A DNA stretch of 64,000 nt from Callaeas wilsoni (GCA_013398955.1 VWPU01019207.1:39025-103024); one strand, 5' to 3'. Counted from the first letter of the stretch, positions 13,846 through 28,084 are shown. Notes: generated from the letters alone by a model not told the origin. Program-made: numbers and translations.

Positions 13846-15169
13846 CTGCAAGAGGAAAGGGACAAAGATACGGTGTTGTTGTGACATGCTGCCACAAATC
13901 ACCTATGGACCTGGTCCCTCCTGCTATCTGAACTGCCTTTGTCACCACGCTGCCCGAACTTTTATAATGAAGTTCTTCCCCGATACAGAATAGAAGTTAT
14001 GTCTTGGTTTCTATTAATTTTACTCTGCTTTGCTATCCCAGTCAAGTTAGCTCCTCAGTTTCAACATGTACAAAATTTCCAGCACGTCCAAAAGTTTCAC
14101 AAAGCTTAGCAAAGACATCTAAACCCTCACAGAATACTCTTACCACAACTGTTTCACCAGTGCAGAAAGGAAAGCAGAGAGATTCGTGGCTTGCCTGTGA
14201 TTACTGAGCTCATGAAAGATTAAACAGGAGACAGAATGTGCTGCATGCTATCTATAAAGCACATGTCTCTTTTGGGGCCTAGCCTGTTTACAAGAACTTC
14301 TAACTGAAAAATGTTAATTTTTTCCCCCAAGTAAATAGATAAGATTATCAAATCAAAAGACAAAGCCATGCTGCAGCTGTGCAAACAAACCCGCATCTTG
14401 CTGAACTGCTGGGCTGGGAAGTCTGAACAGATAGGAGGTAATTTGTAGGGAAAATGTATATGTGCCTCAGAAACAAAAAGATTATAAAGGTATTTGAGCT
14501 TGTTAACAGTAATATCAAACATGGAACTGGCAGGTGACTGGTGATCAGCACTAAGCCCATACAACATAGGCAGTATCATGCAGCAGTATTCAGGCTAGAT
14601 CTGAACAAAATACAATGGCTATTTGCTTTTGTTACACATTAGCTCTAAATTAATGTTAAATCTGTGCCACTCTGCATGGCACTATATGCAAATATAATAA
14701 ATAGCAGAAAGATATTTTTCCTTCTCTTCATATACAGCCATTTCTGTGTATACAGAAATCTGATGGGCTGCTACTGGTAATCTTTTCAGGAAAATAGTAC
14801 TGCAACATGAATTGTCAAGGATCACCAGGTGATTGTTTGGGAATAAGACAGTACAGAAAGATATGAAGAGCAGCACAGACAGAACTGAAAGAAAACAATG
14901 GGAAAAAATAATCTACCTAACACATCAGTGGTTTGTTGAACTCTTGGGCATAGCAACATTGTACTTAGCCACATGGAGAAAATAATTCATAATATAAAAT
15001 GGCAACCTGTGTAGTACTGCAGAAGAGAAGGGTGTCCAGGTTTAGCAATTAAACTTGTCAGTTTTTTATAGTTTCAGAAGAACTGTCTTTCATGAACTAC
15101 ACAGATCATTTGTTTCTGTTCTCTTACAAGGAATGTTACACTGGGAAATATTCCGAAAGGCTGTGCAGT

Positions 15170-15208
15170 ATCTAAATAGGATTTCAGATATATCTAAATA
15201 GGATTTCA
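15170..15208. repeat. 17-bp direct repeat, 22-bp period
   Basis: ATCTAAATAGGATTTCA occurs twice, identically, separated by GATAT. Confidence 0.9.
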
Positions 15209-15949
15209 AAATAGCATTTCAGTGCCTTTCCTCAGAAATTATTTTTACACTTAGAAATAGTAAGTTATTTTCTCATTTTAAGACAGGGAAATGAAATAAA
15301 GACAAGAAAAAATGCTCATGAAAGTTAGACTGTACATCTGCTGCAGAGAGTGACCAAGCACAGCCGTAACTCCACACTTACAAAAATGGTTGCACACTGT
15401 ACACCAGTCTTTATCATTCTTCCTGATCTGTTCCAATTTAACATACTTTTGTTCATCAGCAAGTCTCACTTGTGTGTTCACCACTCAAGTCCCTCCCAGC
15501 CTTTGTGTGAAAATAAACTTAGCCACCCATAAACTCAGTGAATACCTTTGTGATTATACCATTCAAAAAGTTTAATATTTACTGACCGCTTCTATTGATG
15601 CCATTAATGTTTTTGCTTGATGAAGAAGATAGTACATATTATTACTTATATATTCATTTGGGAATGTAAAAGCAATGATTAAACACCTGTCCTGATCACC
15701 AGAGATAATGGAACATTATACCAGAATAAAAGTAGTGTTCTTTTTCAGCAACTCCTTTTAAAAGAGCAACTACTTAGAGAAATAAAAAATAATTGTGCCT
15801 AGAGAAATGTGTATATATTGAATCCTATCCCCCCACCTAACCTTCCATAGGATAATCCTTCATTTAAGACGAAGTTAGGAATGTGGTTTCTGCTGATTTA
15901 GCCTAAAGCTACCAAGACTGGAAAGCGCAGCCTGGTGTGCTGGGCTACC

Positions 15950-16230
15950 ATCACAGGCTATGGGAAAGGTGACACAGAGCTACCTCAGGCCTTCAGCACC
16001 ATCTGAGCCCCCAGATGCCAGAGATAGATGCCACTGCTGTGCCAAACCTCGTGCTGCCATGGCCACGCCAAGCCAAGGGACAGCCAAGGCACGAACACCT
16101 GTGTGCCTGTACAGGGGTCCCACTGCCAGCAGCGCTGGCCTCAGCCGGCACACCGCCCGCGCCGCGCGGCCGGCGTGGCTCTGCCTTGGGGAAGAAGGAT
16201 GGACCATCGTGCCCGCGTAAATCATTGAAG
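15950..16230. other. CpG-rich island within intron, unidentified
   Basis: G+C and CpG rise sharply, with the peak around 16135-16185 (GCCCGCGCCGCGCGGCCGG). Overlapping open frames on both strands are what GC-rich DNA gives by chance. There is no recognised protein or LTR ends. It might be an old insertion or an intragenic CpG island. Sequence just to the right (about 16240-16350) vaguely resembles an ancient amniote repeat. Confidence 0.4.
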
Positions 16231-16708
16231 GAATTGTTAATCCTGTTGCAGCTAGGCCATAGATAATTAGGTGTGGTGATTCGTAGAATGACAGGCCTCA
16301 GCCTGCAGATCCTACACTGAGCTTGCCCAGCAGTCCATGGAAGTGAGCCCTTCTGAATGAAACATGAAGTGGCAAACAGTATCAGCATTGCACGAAGTTT
16401 TTCTAGAGTCATTCTGCTGCACACAAAGTTTCAGAAACATGTAGTTTTGATTTTCTCTGTTTCTTTTCCACACCTAGAGAACATCAGTTCTTAAACTACT
16501 GCATAGCAATGTGCCATGTATAACAAATCAGTCATTTCCATAAATTAAAAAACCTTATTGCGTTGGTTTGGGGGTTTTTTTTTAGCCAATTCAATAGTAA
16601 TCATCTAGTGATATATAGTGAAGACTGAGAATTGTTTTGGCAAGAAAAGCAACTTAAAAGTAAATAATTCTAGAAATATACTGTGAAAAAAGATCATCAA
16701 ATCATTAC

Positions 16709-16770
16709 CTTGTCTTTTTCTTGGTTGTATGTAAAGGTATTTCCCATCAAATGCTTTTTGCCAGATGTCA
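16709..16770 (-). other. Candidate poison or cryptic exon, 62 nt, within RIMS2 intron
   Basis: On the minus strand a good acceptor (AATTTTTTCAG) and a good donor (GACAAG|GTAATG) flank 62 bases. The length is not 3n. Spliced after the 101-nt exon (phase 0) the first codon would be TGA, so inclusion would end the RIM2 protein at once. In the other two frames the segment is open (for example GKKHLMGNTFTYNQEKDK). It may be only a decoy; nothing but splice-site quality supports it. Confidence 0.2.
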
Positions 16771-19239
16771 CTGAAAAATTATTTGACTGTTACAGCTTCA
16801 GGATGTTTTAGGATTAAAATTGGGAAAGATCCTTTCATTAAATCTGAATGTCTTAATATACAATATTTTTTAAAGATTTTGTTTATACCTCGTCTGAGTT
16901 AGAGTCTCAGCATCTGTTAGCTGCCTACCAAGGAAACATTTAGTAAATGAAATTAAATCGTCTTTCTTGCTGGACAAAGTTCAGATACCTCATATTCACT
17001 CATTAACTGCTCCTAATTACCCTTTATTCTGCTGCTGAGGCGTACTTTTAACCTTATATCTGACTTAATTTTGTTTAGGAAACGGATTACAGTAGTGTAT
17101 TGTGTATTAGTGTTTCCATAACTTCAGCACAGAAGAACTAAAGGAACCATATTGCTTGTCTGACAGAAGCCATGCTGGCACTTTAGTTTTACATTTGTTT
17201 CTTAAATTGAGGTTCTGTACAAGGCAGCTTTTGAAGTGCTCCTTTGCTGACTGCCTCAAGACTAAAATAGCACTTCTACTGTGCAAATATTGATTTTTTC
17301 AAAAGTATTCAGTTCTTTGATGTCTTATACTCCAACTGTAAAATGCAACCATTTTTTCAGTTTTGTGCTATTGCTTTTGCAGTTTTTGTGTGGTTAAAGT
17401 TTCCCCAAGGCATCACATCTTCATATATTTCACATACTTCCTTCCTTTCTTCCTCCCAATTTCACTTTCTTTTTTTCTAAATGTATGACGAGATCAACTA
17501 TTGGACCGAAAAAGTAATTTTTAACCAAGTGCTATCCCCCCATTATATCTGAAAAACAGATACCATTTCCCACCCCTCTCCAGTGCTGTCCCCAGGTCCT
17601 GTGCTGTAGGTGTTGCACCATCTGAATGCACACTGACAGGAAACTGCAGCCCCCATGGCTGGATCAGCATGGCCACTGATTGGGATCATCGGCTCCAGCA
17701 ACTACCCTGTGTGCTCCAATATTCCTCAGCAGAAAGCATGGGTACAAGGACAGTAAAGAGCATCATACCTCCCCTGGGATGGGCAGTCAGGAGGTCCAGG
17801 GTGTGGTGAAACACACGTGCCCACTGTAAAGGTTAACTAAAAGGTTTCTTTCAGATTCTTTTTTTTTTTCTTTTTTAAATGCCAGTCACAACAGTAGGAA
17901 AATTATCTCCTGACTTTCCCCAGGCTGGAAATATAGGTCTCTTTTGTTGGAATATGGTTAAATTTTCATTTCCACCCCAATAAAGACTCATATAATAAAG
18001 GCAACATTCTGGACTTTATGACCCATTAAGCAGTCAACCCAACCTCTTCAAGCTGTTTCAAAAATGGGAAGTCTGCTGAAAGCAGAGGGATTGATTAAAA
18101 GTTGCTTTTGTAATTTTAATAGTAAGATGGTTTTGTCCTATTCCGCAGTGTTGAAGAATGAGAAAAATTTCAGTATTACAGACTCTATCAAACAAATATT
18201 CCAAAGTTTCTAAAAGCATTTTTATCTGTGTTCACAGAATAATTAGCTGGAGAGTCTAACAAAAGGACAGTTAGGTGTTGGTGCCTCTGCCTTCTAACTT
18301 CAAGAGATTACTGTCCTTTAGTAATGAATACATGATTATTAAAGCTGAAAAACAAATACCTGCTCTGCTTCCTAATACAACAACCTCTGCAAACATTTTG
18401 ACCTCTTTGTGAACTACCAGTAAGTAAACGGCTGACAGAACACATAGAGCTGCAACTTGTCTGACACTGATGCTCTTATTTCTGCAAAGAAACTGGTTTG
18501 GAACTTCTAGTTCAAAGGGAGTTTTAAAGTGTTTCATGTTGCTTTCTTCTATTGTTACCAGTCTTCTATCTTGGACTGTACAGTCATGCAGTTGTCCAGG
18601 CAATCGACATTGTCAGTGATTTTTAACCATCTTTCCATTTTATTATCTTTTGTTTTTTATAATCTACTCATCAAATTTTATTTGCTAGCATTTATATAGG
18701 GACATACAAATCTGGTCAGTGTTTTTAGTGATCAAAATGTTGGGAAGATGTTTCAGACAATTGTCTATTGTGCTACTACCAGAAGATTAAAGAACCATTC
18801 TGGACTATTTCAATAGTTCTTTGACTCGCTAACAAAAGCTCTCAAGCAGCCAGAGCACAGCAATTTGAAATGTTCTATACCTCTCACTGTGAATTCACAA
18901 CCTCTAAAGGCATTGCAAATTTTAGTTGCCACACATCATTTGAATGAATGTTACTAGATTGTTTGATTCTTTCTAAAACTTTTGTTAATGGCTGCCTAAT
19001 GAAGTCTGCCATTAAAAATAAAGCCAAATACTTACTAATAATGACAACAATAACATTAGATTTATATAAAGCAAAAAATTCAGACATTTTTACAAAATAC
19101 CACATACAAATGAGTACATACAATATATGTTTATCTCTAGCTTGCATACACACAAACTCAAGATGAAGGCTGTGATTAATCTGCCCTTTCATGTAATTTA
19201 TACTTAGCCAGCTCAATAATCTGTGTTTACATTTGTCAC

Positions 19240-19480
19240 TCCTGTCAAGATCCATCAAGGCAGTAGAGGTACAGCCAGCCAGGTCTGCCTTTGCCAGCTC
19301 TGGTTTAGCTTTCACAGGGCACACAGCTGTCCCTCAGGAGATCAGTTCTTGCACTGCTCTTCTATTAGGTGTTAGGTATGTAATGAGATCCACAGTTGCC
19401 TTGAGCTTCTCAATGTGGAGCTGCAGCCAGTCTACCTTAGACTCACTCTTGGCTGCTGATCCTGTCTTCTTCTTTGCAGC
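19240..19480 (-). pseudogene. Possible degenerate coding fragment
   Basis: On the minus strand one frame reads KKKTGSAAKSESKVDW and then LQLHIEKLKATVDLI, an amphipathic run reminiscent of a coiled coil, ending at a TGA. Upstream, the same frame soon meets stops. It could be a decayed retro-element ORF1-like piece or chance. The family was not recognised. Confidence 0.2.
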
Positions 19481-20299
19481 CCTGGATCCTATCCTTTCTT
19501 CCTCCTTTTTATTTCTAATTTTTGGATCCTGCTTTTGTAACCCTATATTTTTCTTCTGAGTCGCATTGGCATTGTTCCAACTGTTCTCCCTTCAGCCAGC
19601 TCTTGCTTTGTATTCAGCACCCTTTGATCTCCTGAGCCTGGCCCTGTGCACCTCTACTGACATTCTTGCCTTGCACTAACATAAAGGAGAGAGCTATGGT
19701 GTTGTTACTTTTGAGCAGTACAGTGCCTGGACCAGTAAATCTAGCTGGATGTACAGTAGTTCTCTGTACATTCGTCCCTCACTCCCATTCCTTACTCAAT
19801 AATTTTTTCCTCAGTATTCAAAACATTGCAATCTCCTTCTACCTTGAATAAAAAGAACTGACTGATTTGCAAAACCCACCTTCTAAACCATCTGATTTTC
19901 TGATAAATTTAGACCACCAATTAAAATACCAGTAAAAAGGAACCATTTGTATTTCTATTGAACATGTGAAAAAAAATTCTTCAACAGTTTTCACATCCTT
20001 CCCATTGTAGTGCGATGTCATCTATTTACTAATTTCACTAACCAATGTTCACATATGCAGGCTTACAAAGGAGTTCCTAAAACCTGATTTCACTATGGAA
20101 TTACGCCATAGTTGCAAATAGCATCCTACAGCTAAATTAGGGAAGGAAAACAACAATGAAAAAGATCAGGTGAGTCAGCAGTGGGCCTTGGCAGGAAAGA
20201 AGGGCAGCCTTGGTTGTATTGACTTGAACACAAGTAGAACAAGAGGAGGGATTATTCCCCCTTATTTAGGAGTCATTATCCTATCTAGAATAAATTATC

Positions 20300-20755
20300 C
20301 ATTATCCTATCTAGAATACTGTAAGCAATTTTGAAACCCAAAGTAAAACACTAACATCAATAAACTAGATTAAGTTTATTGGAAGGCCACCAAGCTGGCT
20401 GTGGGAGCTGGGCTCGTTCTGCCTGGAGAAGTGATGGCTGTGGGAGTACCTAACAGCAGTTTATCAGATTATACAAGGGAGAAGGTCAAAAAGACACAGC
20501 CAAGCAATTCACAGCAGCTCTGACTGGTATAAGCAGGCACATTTTTACCATGGGTACAGTGAAGTAATGGATCAAGTTACTCAGAGAAGTTGTGCAGTTT
20601 CCATCCTTGAATGTTTTCAAGATATGACCAGCTAAAGCCCTGAGGAACCTGTATTAATGTCAGGCTGATCTTGCTTTGGACTCCTGCTAAGGGTTGGACT
20701 AGACAGCTCTTGAGGTCCTCTCCAACCCAAATTACTCTGCCATCCTATGGGTCAG
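20300..20755 (+). mobile_element. CR1 LINE 3' fragment, diverged
   Basis: Ends with the CR1 3' pattern GGGTTGGACTAGACAGCTC, TTGAGGTCCTCTCCAACCC and CCATCCTATG. Upstream sequence (CTAGAATACTGTAAGCAATT, GGAAGGCCACCAAGCTGG) resembles the CR1 reverse-transcriptase end. It is strongly diverged, so an old copy; the left boundary is approximate. It is antisense to RIMS2. Confidence 0.82.
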
Positions 20756-23700
20756 GGTGATCCAGGAGCTGAAGTTAAAACTGCAAGGGCAGAAGTAATA
20801 CAGAAGTCACCAATGTATCAGTGCCTAAGGACAACTGTAAATCTAGAGGCAAGTAGTCCAGAAGCAAGCCAAATCAAAAGACAAAAAACTCATTGGCTTC
20901 ACATATGTTGGCATATGGTGTAATTTTTTACAGAATTTTCAAAGTGCACAATATTATATAAATACAGGAGAGCACTAGAAAATATTCTGGATATTACTTC
21001 AAGAGTACTTATAGACCCTGTAAATATTTGGTAAAGTAGGAAGCAGTAAGGCAGCCCTTAAGTATTTGTGTCTTTAAGTGAGCTTGAAAATTAGCTTGTC
21101 AACAAGTTTGTCTTTCAACAACAAAAAAAAAGTTCCTGCAGTAATTTTCAAACACCAAGTAGATTTTTCTCTGATGGGTTTTTTCAAACAATATGACTTG
21201 TGGAATATCAAGGCAACCTCTAATTTCAACTCCCCTAATATCTGTTCTGAAATCAAGTTGTTATTGATGAAGAATTAATTCACAAAGATAGTTTCATCTA
21301 ATCTAGGGAACTAAATATTATTATTTAATCTTACTTTAAGTCAGGAGCAAATTTTACAAATTTTGAAGGGAGAGAGAACTGCCAAATTTCTGCTGGAATG
21401 TATAAAGTTACCACATTATTCCAGACTGTTCAAAATCACAAAAACATTGTTTATTGTTTAAAATCCCATCTCTCCTTTGAAAAACACAGTGGGTGAAAAA
21501 CTGCCATGTAAGATAAAGTAAAAGACAAATAAAGCAAGAGAGGAATAATTATAAGCATCACCGCAAAAAGTTCTTTAAAGGCAATCTAAGATATGTTACA
21601 TATTGGAGTGAAAATACAGAGTTTATGACGGCCAAGCAGGTGTCTCCTAATATGTCATCAAAAGCTACCTTAAAATCATTACACATAGAGAGAGCTTCTA
21701 CATCAAATCACAGCGTAACTGAAACAGGACTCTGGGACATGACAGCACAGCTACACCACGGACCCTTTTGGTGGTATGCCTCATCTAGATAACCAGGCAT
21801 GATCTTTAAAAGTGAGGGTAACTACTTTGTATTATTTATCAAGGTAATTGAGATGTTTAGGAGAAGTTCTGACAGCTGGAATAATAAAGTTGATTCTGAC
21901 AGATTAATTGAGGCAAAAGAGAGACCCAGGTACAGCACACGGCTAGAGTGAAACTGCTATAATTGACTACATAAACTGGAAGGAATAGAAAATCTCATGT
22001 GTCCTGTGGATGCACTTCATCTTGTTACAAGAGCTGATGTCTTGTATCAAGTTATAAGTGAACCACAGAATGCATTCCTGCAACCAGAATATTCCCAACA
22101 GTTTTTGGAAAAAAGTCAGTATCTTAAAGAAATATGAGTCTACATCATATGAAGGCAAATAAGTAAGAGCTTCAAAAGAAGAACCCTGCAATGATAATTA
22201 AGGGTAGAAGGATATCAAAAAATCAGTCCCCCTTTTCCAATGTGAAAGGAATTCATGAAAGCATACAAAATGGAAAATAGAACAAAGCTCTTTCAAAGAT
22301 TTCTTTGAAACATTTACTATCCAATTTCCTTTTCATACTGCTGATCTCCACCAGAATTTTAACTGCTATTTTAAACAGTGCAAATTCCGTTGCCAAGCTT
22401 CACTTTAGAGAAACGGGTCCACAGTCTGGCTATGTGATGGCAAGTAATAAACTCTAATGTACATCTTCTCAAATTTCCCAGGATCTTTTTGACTGCCACA
22501 CATTAACTTCTATTCTGTCTTACACAGAAGGAAGAAAATTTATTTAAAATAGACACCAGCAATCTTTTAGCAATCCACAGCACCATGTCAAGTCTCCTGA
22601 AGATGCATCATCACGGACACTGCTCACTGTAAAAAGTCTGGCCTGTTCAAGTCAGGGCAGTTGCAAACACAGATATCCAGGGACTTCACAATTTACTGTG
22701 CAATTACATTTAACAGTATCTCCAGTACTTTATCTCCTGGTGAAATTCAGCATGTTTGTAGGACAGCCTGGTGAGCCTACACTTGCTCAAGGGGTCCTGT
22801 TTGAGTGATAACTCTGCTTCTCCTGCTCCTTATAGGTCTTCTAGCACCAGTACATCCTACTCACACTGGATGAACTGAAACAAAGCATGCTTCCTGTATT
22901 TGTTTCCATTCCTCAAGTGGTTCACATGCCATTTCTGCCACCACTGCACTCAGTATCTCTTGGACCTCATAGAGTCATGGAAGTCAGTCAACAGCTTATT
23001 TTTCAAAGAGAGTAATAAGGAAGAATTTCTGTTTTAAAAAAACCTCTTTTGTCTATGATTGTTCTACCTAATTTGGGCTTCTTTGAGATGCTACTTTGCA
23101 AATGCAAGCTAGGGAATCAAATAATATGTAGTTTATGCATTTTTTTAATACATTAAGCTGGATTTTAAACTACATTTCCATAATTTGTTTTCAGTCCTTT
23201 GGTCTTATGAAAACAAATACAAATAAAATAAAAAGATGGCAGGGCAACCATCTTGTCTTATCACATAATTTCTGTTTCATTACACTTTATCTCAATCCAA
23301 AAGCCTGTTAGGTATTTCAGCATACCTGATGTCTTAAGAATAGCGATACGAACTTTCCCCTTAATCCTACCTTCACTATGTAAGATTTAACATGCATTTT
23401 ACCAAATTTGTCCTGAGACACAGCACCTTCAAAAGAATTCATGCTGAACAGCTGGATTGACACATGGCCATCTGGTGAGCGCTTATTCCTGTAAGCAGAG
23501 GTGCCTAAGGCCACAATTGTTCAAGAACGGGATAAAAATATATCTTTATACATCTATGATTCCACTTTCTAAGTCCTTAAATCCATAGATATCAGAGGAC
23601 AGCCTGCAAAATCAAGCATGATTTGAGGGGAAGTCACATAATCTTTTTTCTTAATCTCTTGTTTTCACTGATTATTAGTATACATCTTGGAAAATCCCTG

Positions 23701-25867
23701 TACAATAAGAAAATATAAGCTCAGCTGATAACTTTCCTGAAAGTTTTCTGCTAATTCATATCAAGCTAAAGGAGAAGCAAATCTGCAAGATATAGACACC
23801 ACCATTTTCTTATTAATCCATAAACAAGGTAAACTTCTTAGAAAACATTATTTTCCCTAAAACATATTTCCTCAGCAGCTTTACTCTTGTTTTATTGCAA
23901 CTAGTGAAAAAAGGCTGCAAGGAGATCTTGAGCAAGCAAACTGCTCCTACAGATCAGAAAAACTGAACTCTCTCTTTTTCTCTCAGTCAGTGTCCTTAAG
24001 GGAGTAATTAGAAAATATTTATTACTTATGTCTCTCATATCTCATTGTAAATACTACAATTTGCCTCTGCTTGCTTGTAAGGTTAATCAGAGTTCACTTT
24101 ACTGAAAACATGCAACATCTATTAATATTATTTACAATTTCATCTTCACCACAGAAACCACTTAAACAGTAGGGCAAGAATATATAACATTTGCAGAAAA
24201 GAAACAATTAAAAATATCAATTGAAACTGCATGAGAAACTGAGTTCATTTTGCAAGACAGATAACTAGATTGGAACTATTCTGAGATCAAAAACTTCCAT
24301 AAACGTTTTTGAAGATCTTTAATGTTTATGAATTCTTAGAATAACTTCAGTTCTTGCAGTTATTTTCATTTTACAAATGTTTCCTTAGGATAGCATTAGC
24401 ATAATATTTCCCAAATTTATGTGACTAGAAACTAGCTTACATGAGGGAAAGATTTTAAACTGCCTCCTAAATATCACCCAATCTGCTTCTTTACAGTTCT
24501 TGAAACTGAGAGTCAGCCTGTTAACCAGAAGTGAATTTAAGTTATCGTCTCTTGGTTACAGAACATTATGTCACAGTGTTTTGTATTTTTTTAATAGAAA
24601 AGCATGTGCTAAGTAAAGTTCAGATATTTTCAATGATCTAGTTGTTTCAGATTAAACTGCAGAACTATGCAAATCACCAGAATTGTTTTTTACATGATGG
24701 CATATGTCACTCTAGGGAGAGCAGAAACAGAACTATGCATCCTGGTTCTCTGAAATTAATGTATCTATGCTCTATATGATGCAACAAATATAACATCCTT
24801 CAAAGATTTTACACAGTTTGAAGAAAAAATATATACCAGAATAATTTTACTGTGATAGAACAAGCAGAACCTCAGACAAAATGGTGTTATTTCCTGCTAT
24901 TATTCACTGACTCCAGACTGTCAGTGAAATCTCTGGTTAAACAATGATTTCCATCTGCAGAAGGAAGATAATACTACTCCTGATAAATTACTCAAGAAAA
25001 TATTCTGATTCCTAGCACTGAACAATACTAGTTCTTGTAAGCAAAGTCTTTACTTCCCAGAAACAACAGTAAGAAAGACCACAGGTTAGAAAGGACACAG
25101 AAGTGATTTCATGTCTTGGTAACATTCTCACTACGAATGTTGCTGAAGGCATTGAGGCTTTACAAAAACCTCCCTATGCTGAGACTCCAAGGTCCTGACC
25201 CTACTTTGATTAGCTCCATTGCGCACAACCACCTTTTTCAGAATAATGGCTGTGTGCTACATCTCCCTAAATCCTTCATATGAACTACTTGCAGTACAGA
25301 TGATTGAAGCCACAGTTATATTCCTGAAAAATAACTGTAAGGGTTTAGGTAATTAAGGTACTTAATAAAATAAGAATCAAAAACCCACAGAGAAATCTGA
25401 TAGACAGGCATAGCATTCTTTCCTGTGTAACAGCTGGTAAAAATTCCTCAAAACCACAAACCTATTGTTTGGAAAAAAGTTGATAAGCTGGTTAAATTTT
25501 CATTGATAATTTTGGGGTTGCTAGCAAAGAAAATAAACCTATTTAATAAAGAGGAGCACTCCCAGATGTGAAGAAAACATCCGCACCACTAAAACCACTT
25601 CACTGGCCTCATTGTTATAGCCAGAGTTACAGATGATAACAGCAAACTCTGGGCAAATCCTCCCTCCAAGGTGTGCTCAGCTGAACTACGGGGAGCAGCT
25701 CTCCAGGGGCTGTCCCAGAAGCACCTCCTGGAGCTGCTGCAGCCCAGGAGAGCTGGGCAGGGCAGCAGGGGTGTGAGGCGACGGGGCAGCCAGCGTTCCT
25801 GCCCCCAAATCTGACAGTGCTCTGTCCCTTCTGAGCCACCCCCTGTGAAGCAGACAAAGGTCCTGCT

Positions 25868-26233
25868 TCTTCAGCTTGGAGAAGAGAAGGTTCCAGGGAG
25901 ACCTTAGAGAAGCCTTCAGTAAAAAAAACCCCAAAAAAACAGAGAAGGATTTTTCTACAAGAGCCTGTAGTGATAGAACAAGGGGTAATGGCTTTAAACT
26001 GAAAGAATACATGTAGATATTAGGAAGAAGTTCTTTGCTGTGAGGATGGTGAGGCACAGAATAAGTTGCCCAGAGAAATTTGGATGTCCCATCCGTGGAA
26101 GTGATCAAGACACGGCTGGATGGGGCTTTGAGCAGCCTGGTCTAGTGGAAGGTGTCCCTGTGCATAGCAGGGTGATAGGAAGCAGATGATCTTTAAGGTC
26201 CTTTCCAACCCAGGCCATTCTATGATTCTATGG
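25868..26233 (+). mobile_element. CR1 LINE 3' fragment
   Basis: Typical CR1 3' end: TTCAGCTTGGAGAAGAGAAG at the start, then AATGGCTTTAAACTGAAAG and GCTGGATGGGGCTTTGAGCA. Next come GATCTTTAAGGTCCTTTCCA and the tail ATTCTATGATTCTATG. A small A-rich change near 25920 replaces consensus sequence. It is antisense to RIMS2. The GC-richer DNA just upstream (25.64-25.86 kb) does not look like CR1 to me. Confidence 0.92.
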
Positions 26234-28084
26234 TTCATTTTGAATTCTACACATATAAGCAGGCTCCGTGCAAGCCCTACACTGAGATTTCAGGTCTGTC
26301 CTTTCTAAGTGTGTGCCACACTTTCCTCGATTTTTCAAGGTCAATAGTCTAGCAAATTGATCTAGCAAACCTGTTTCCATCATGGAACCACTGCTCTTGA
26401 CTTGTTGTATTTCAAATGTGAGTAATGACTTTTTTGTACATATTTGCATGCACAGAATTAAGTAGCACAAACTGGTGTGATACATGTTATCACAGATCAT
26501 TAGTCTGATTTCTTAGAGCTCCCTGATCGTTGCAGCAATTCAATTAACTTCATATATTCTCTATTTTTGAATGTCATACATTGGCACCCAGATATTTAGT
26601 ACCTATTTCCCAGTTAATTTTTTTCTTTTTTTCTGTAGGTTTTCTCACTTGTTATCAGCATAACATCAGTTTAAGAACAACTTAAATAATTAATTCAAGC
26701 ACAGTCACAGTATTTTGCACATTAATTGCCACTTATTTCAATAGCATCTTGGAACTTTACAGCTTAAATTCAGATAAAAAAAATGTACACAGAAATAATT
26801 GAGTTTACTATGAAAAGACAGCTGCTCTGAACTAAAAGACTAACAGTTTAGCAAGTCACTTGTCTATACAAAGCTGTTCTGAAAGGAAAATCTATTTTAT
26901 TATAAAAAGGATAAAAGGATTTAAGATAAATTGCAGTGATTGCTCTTGCTGAAAGTTCATCAAAACATCACCCAGGTGAGTTTAAAATGTGATTATTAAT
27001 GGAGTGGTTACAATGCTCAATTGAACCTGGCTTTCACAGAAAGCTTTTGATATACATTTTGTTGTATATTTGATATATATGTGTTTGCTAAAACAATTTT
27101 TTTCTTGAAAATACTTGCTTTTTGCAAAAGAACATTTAACTCGTTGTAAAACACAAGACTCTGTTACACTTAGAATTTGTGCTTTTTTAATGGAAACCAA
27201 ATTCTCTGCTATTGAAAAGCCCTTTTTATTCCTAGTAGACTCCTATAACTAATGAAAATTCAGAGCCAAATTAGACTGATAGTTTCATTTTTTTACTTTT
27301 GGGGTCAATTTTTCTCTTTGAGATTCATTGTAAAATTATATGGTACTTTAATAACATTCTATAATGTATTTAACCTTTTTTTTTTCTAAACATGATTACC
27401 AATAGAAGCTTACACAAACTAAGAAAATGTATGACAACAGAAAGTACCTGTTGACAGCTAAAGACAGCCAGCATCAATGTTTAAATTTCAGCCATGACCA
27501 TAATATGTGAATGCAGTATTTTTGTCAGCCACAGTATTACATTTAAAAATACCCTAAATTTCTGATAGACATGGATACACAAGATTAAAAAAAAAAATTA
27601 CAAACTTAGCCAAAATAAATTAAAAGAGTGCTGGAATTAAATGAAAAAGAAAAATGACAGCAACAGAGATATTTTCTAAGAGTTTGCACATCTTTTACTA
27701 AAGAAGAAAATACTAGAAACCACAGCAATCTCCATCTATATTCAAAATCACTAAATCAATTCTAACACATCAGCAAAATACGGTTTGATAAAAATAGAAA
27801 TTAAAGAAGAGGTGTTTTCTACATTACCATATATATGAGTTCAATTCTAGAATTCTGAATTTATTTCATCTAGGTATATTTTTAAGTCTTATGAGCTTAA
27901 AATCCTGTACTTATAGGAAACAGAACTTCCATTTCAGCAATTTATTAAAAAAAATTTATATTAAAAATACAATGAAATACTTGATTGAAAATATAAATTC
28001 TACCAGCACTATGGGCCAGAGAGACTCTCTGCCACTGACCACCAAAATTCCTTACATATCACACACACACGAGGTGATTGATTA

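Noticed and set aside
14220..14579. 119-codon minus-strand open frame just upstream of the serine-rich exon
   Set aside because: Lies wholly in the GC-AG intron. An in-frame insertion there must be phase 0-0, and no suitable splice pair is seen.
18884..19324. 146-codon minus-strand open frame
   Set aside because: Start codon lies just after the stop of the possible degenerate fragment. The content shows no family and most of it is AT-rich intron.
23377..23494. 118-nt minus-strand segment with acceptor GCTTACAG and donor GTGAAG|GTAGGA, open as NKRSPDGHVSIQLF
   Set aside because: The length is not 3n and the phases (2 in, 0 out) do not fit the 0-0 requirement of this RIMS2 intron. No homology was recognised.
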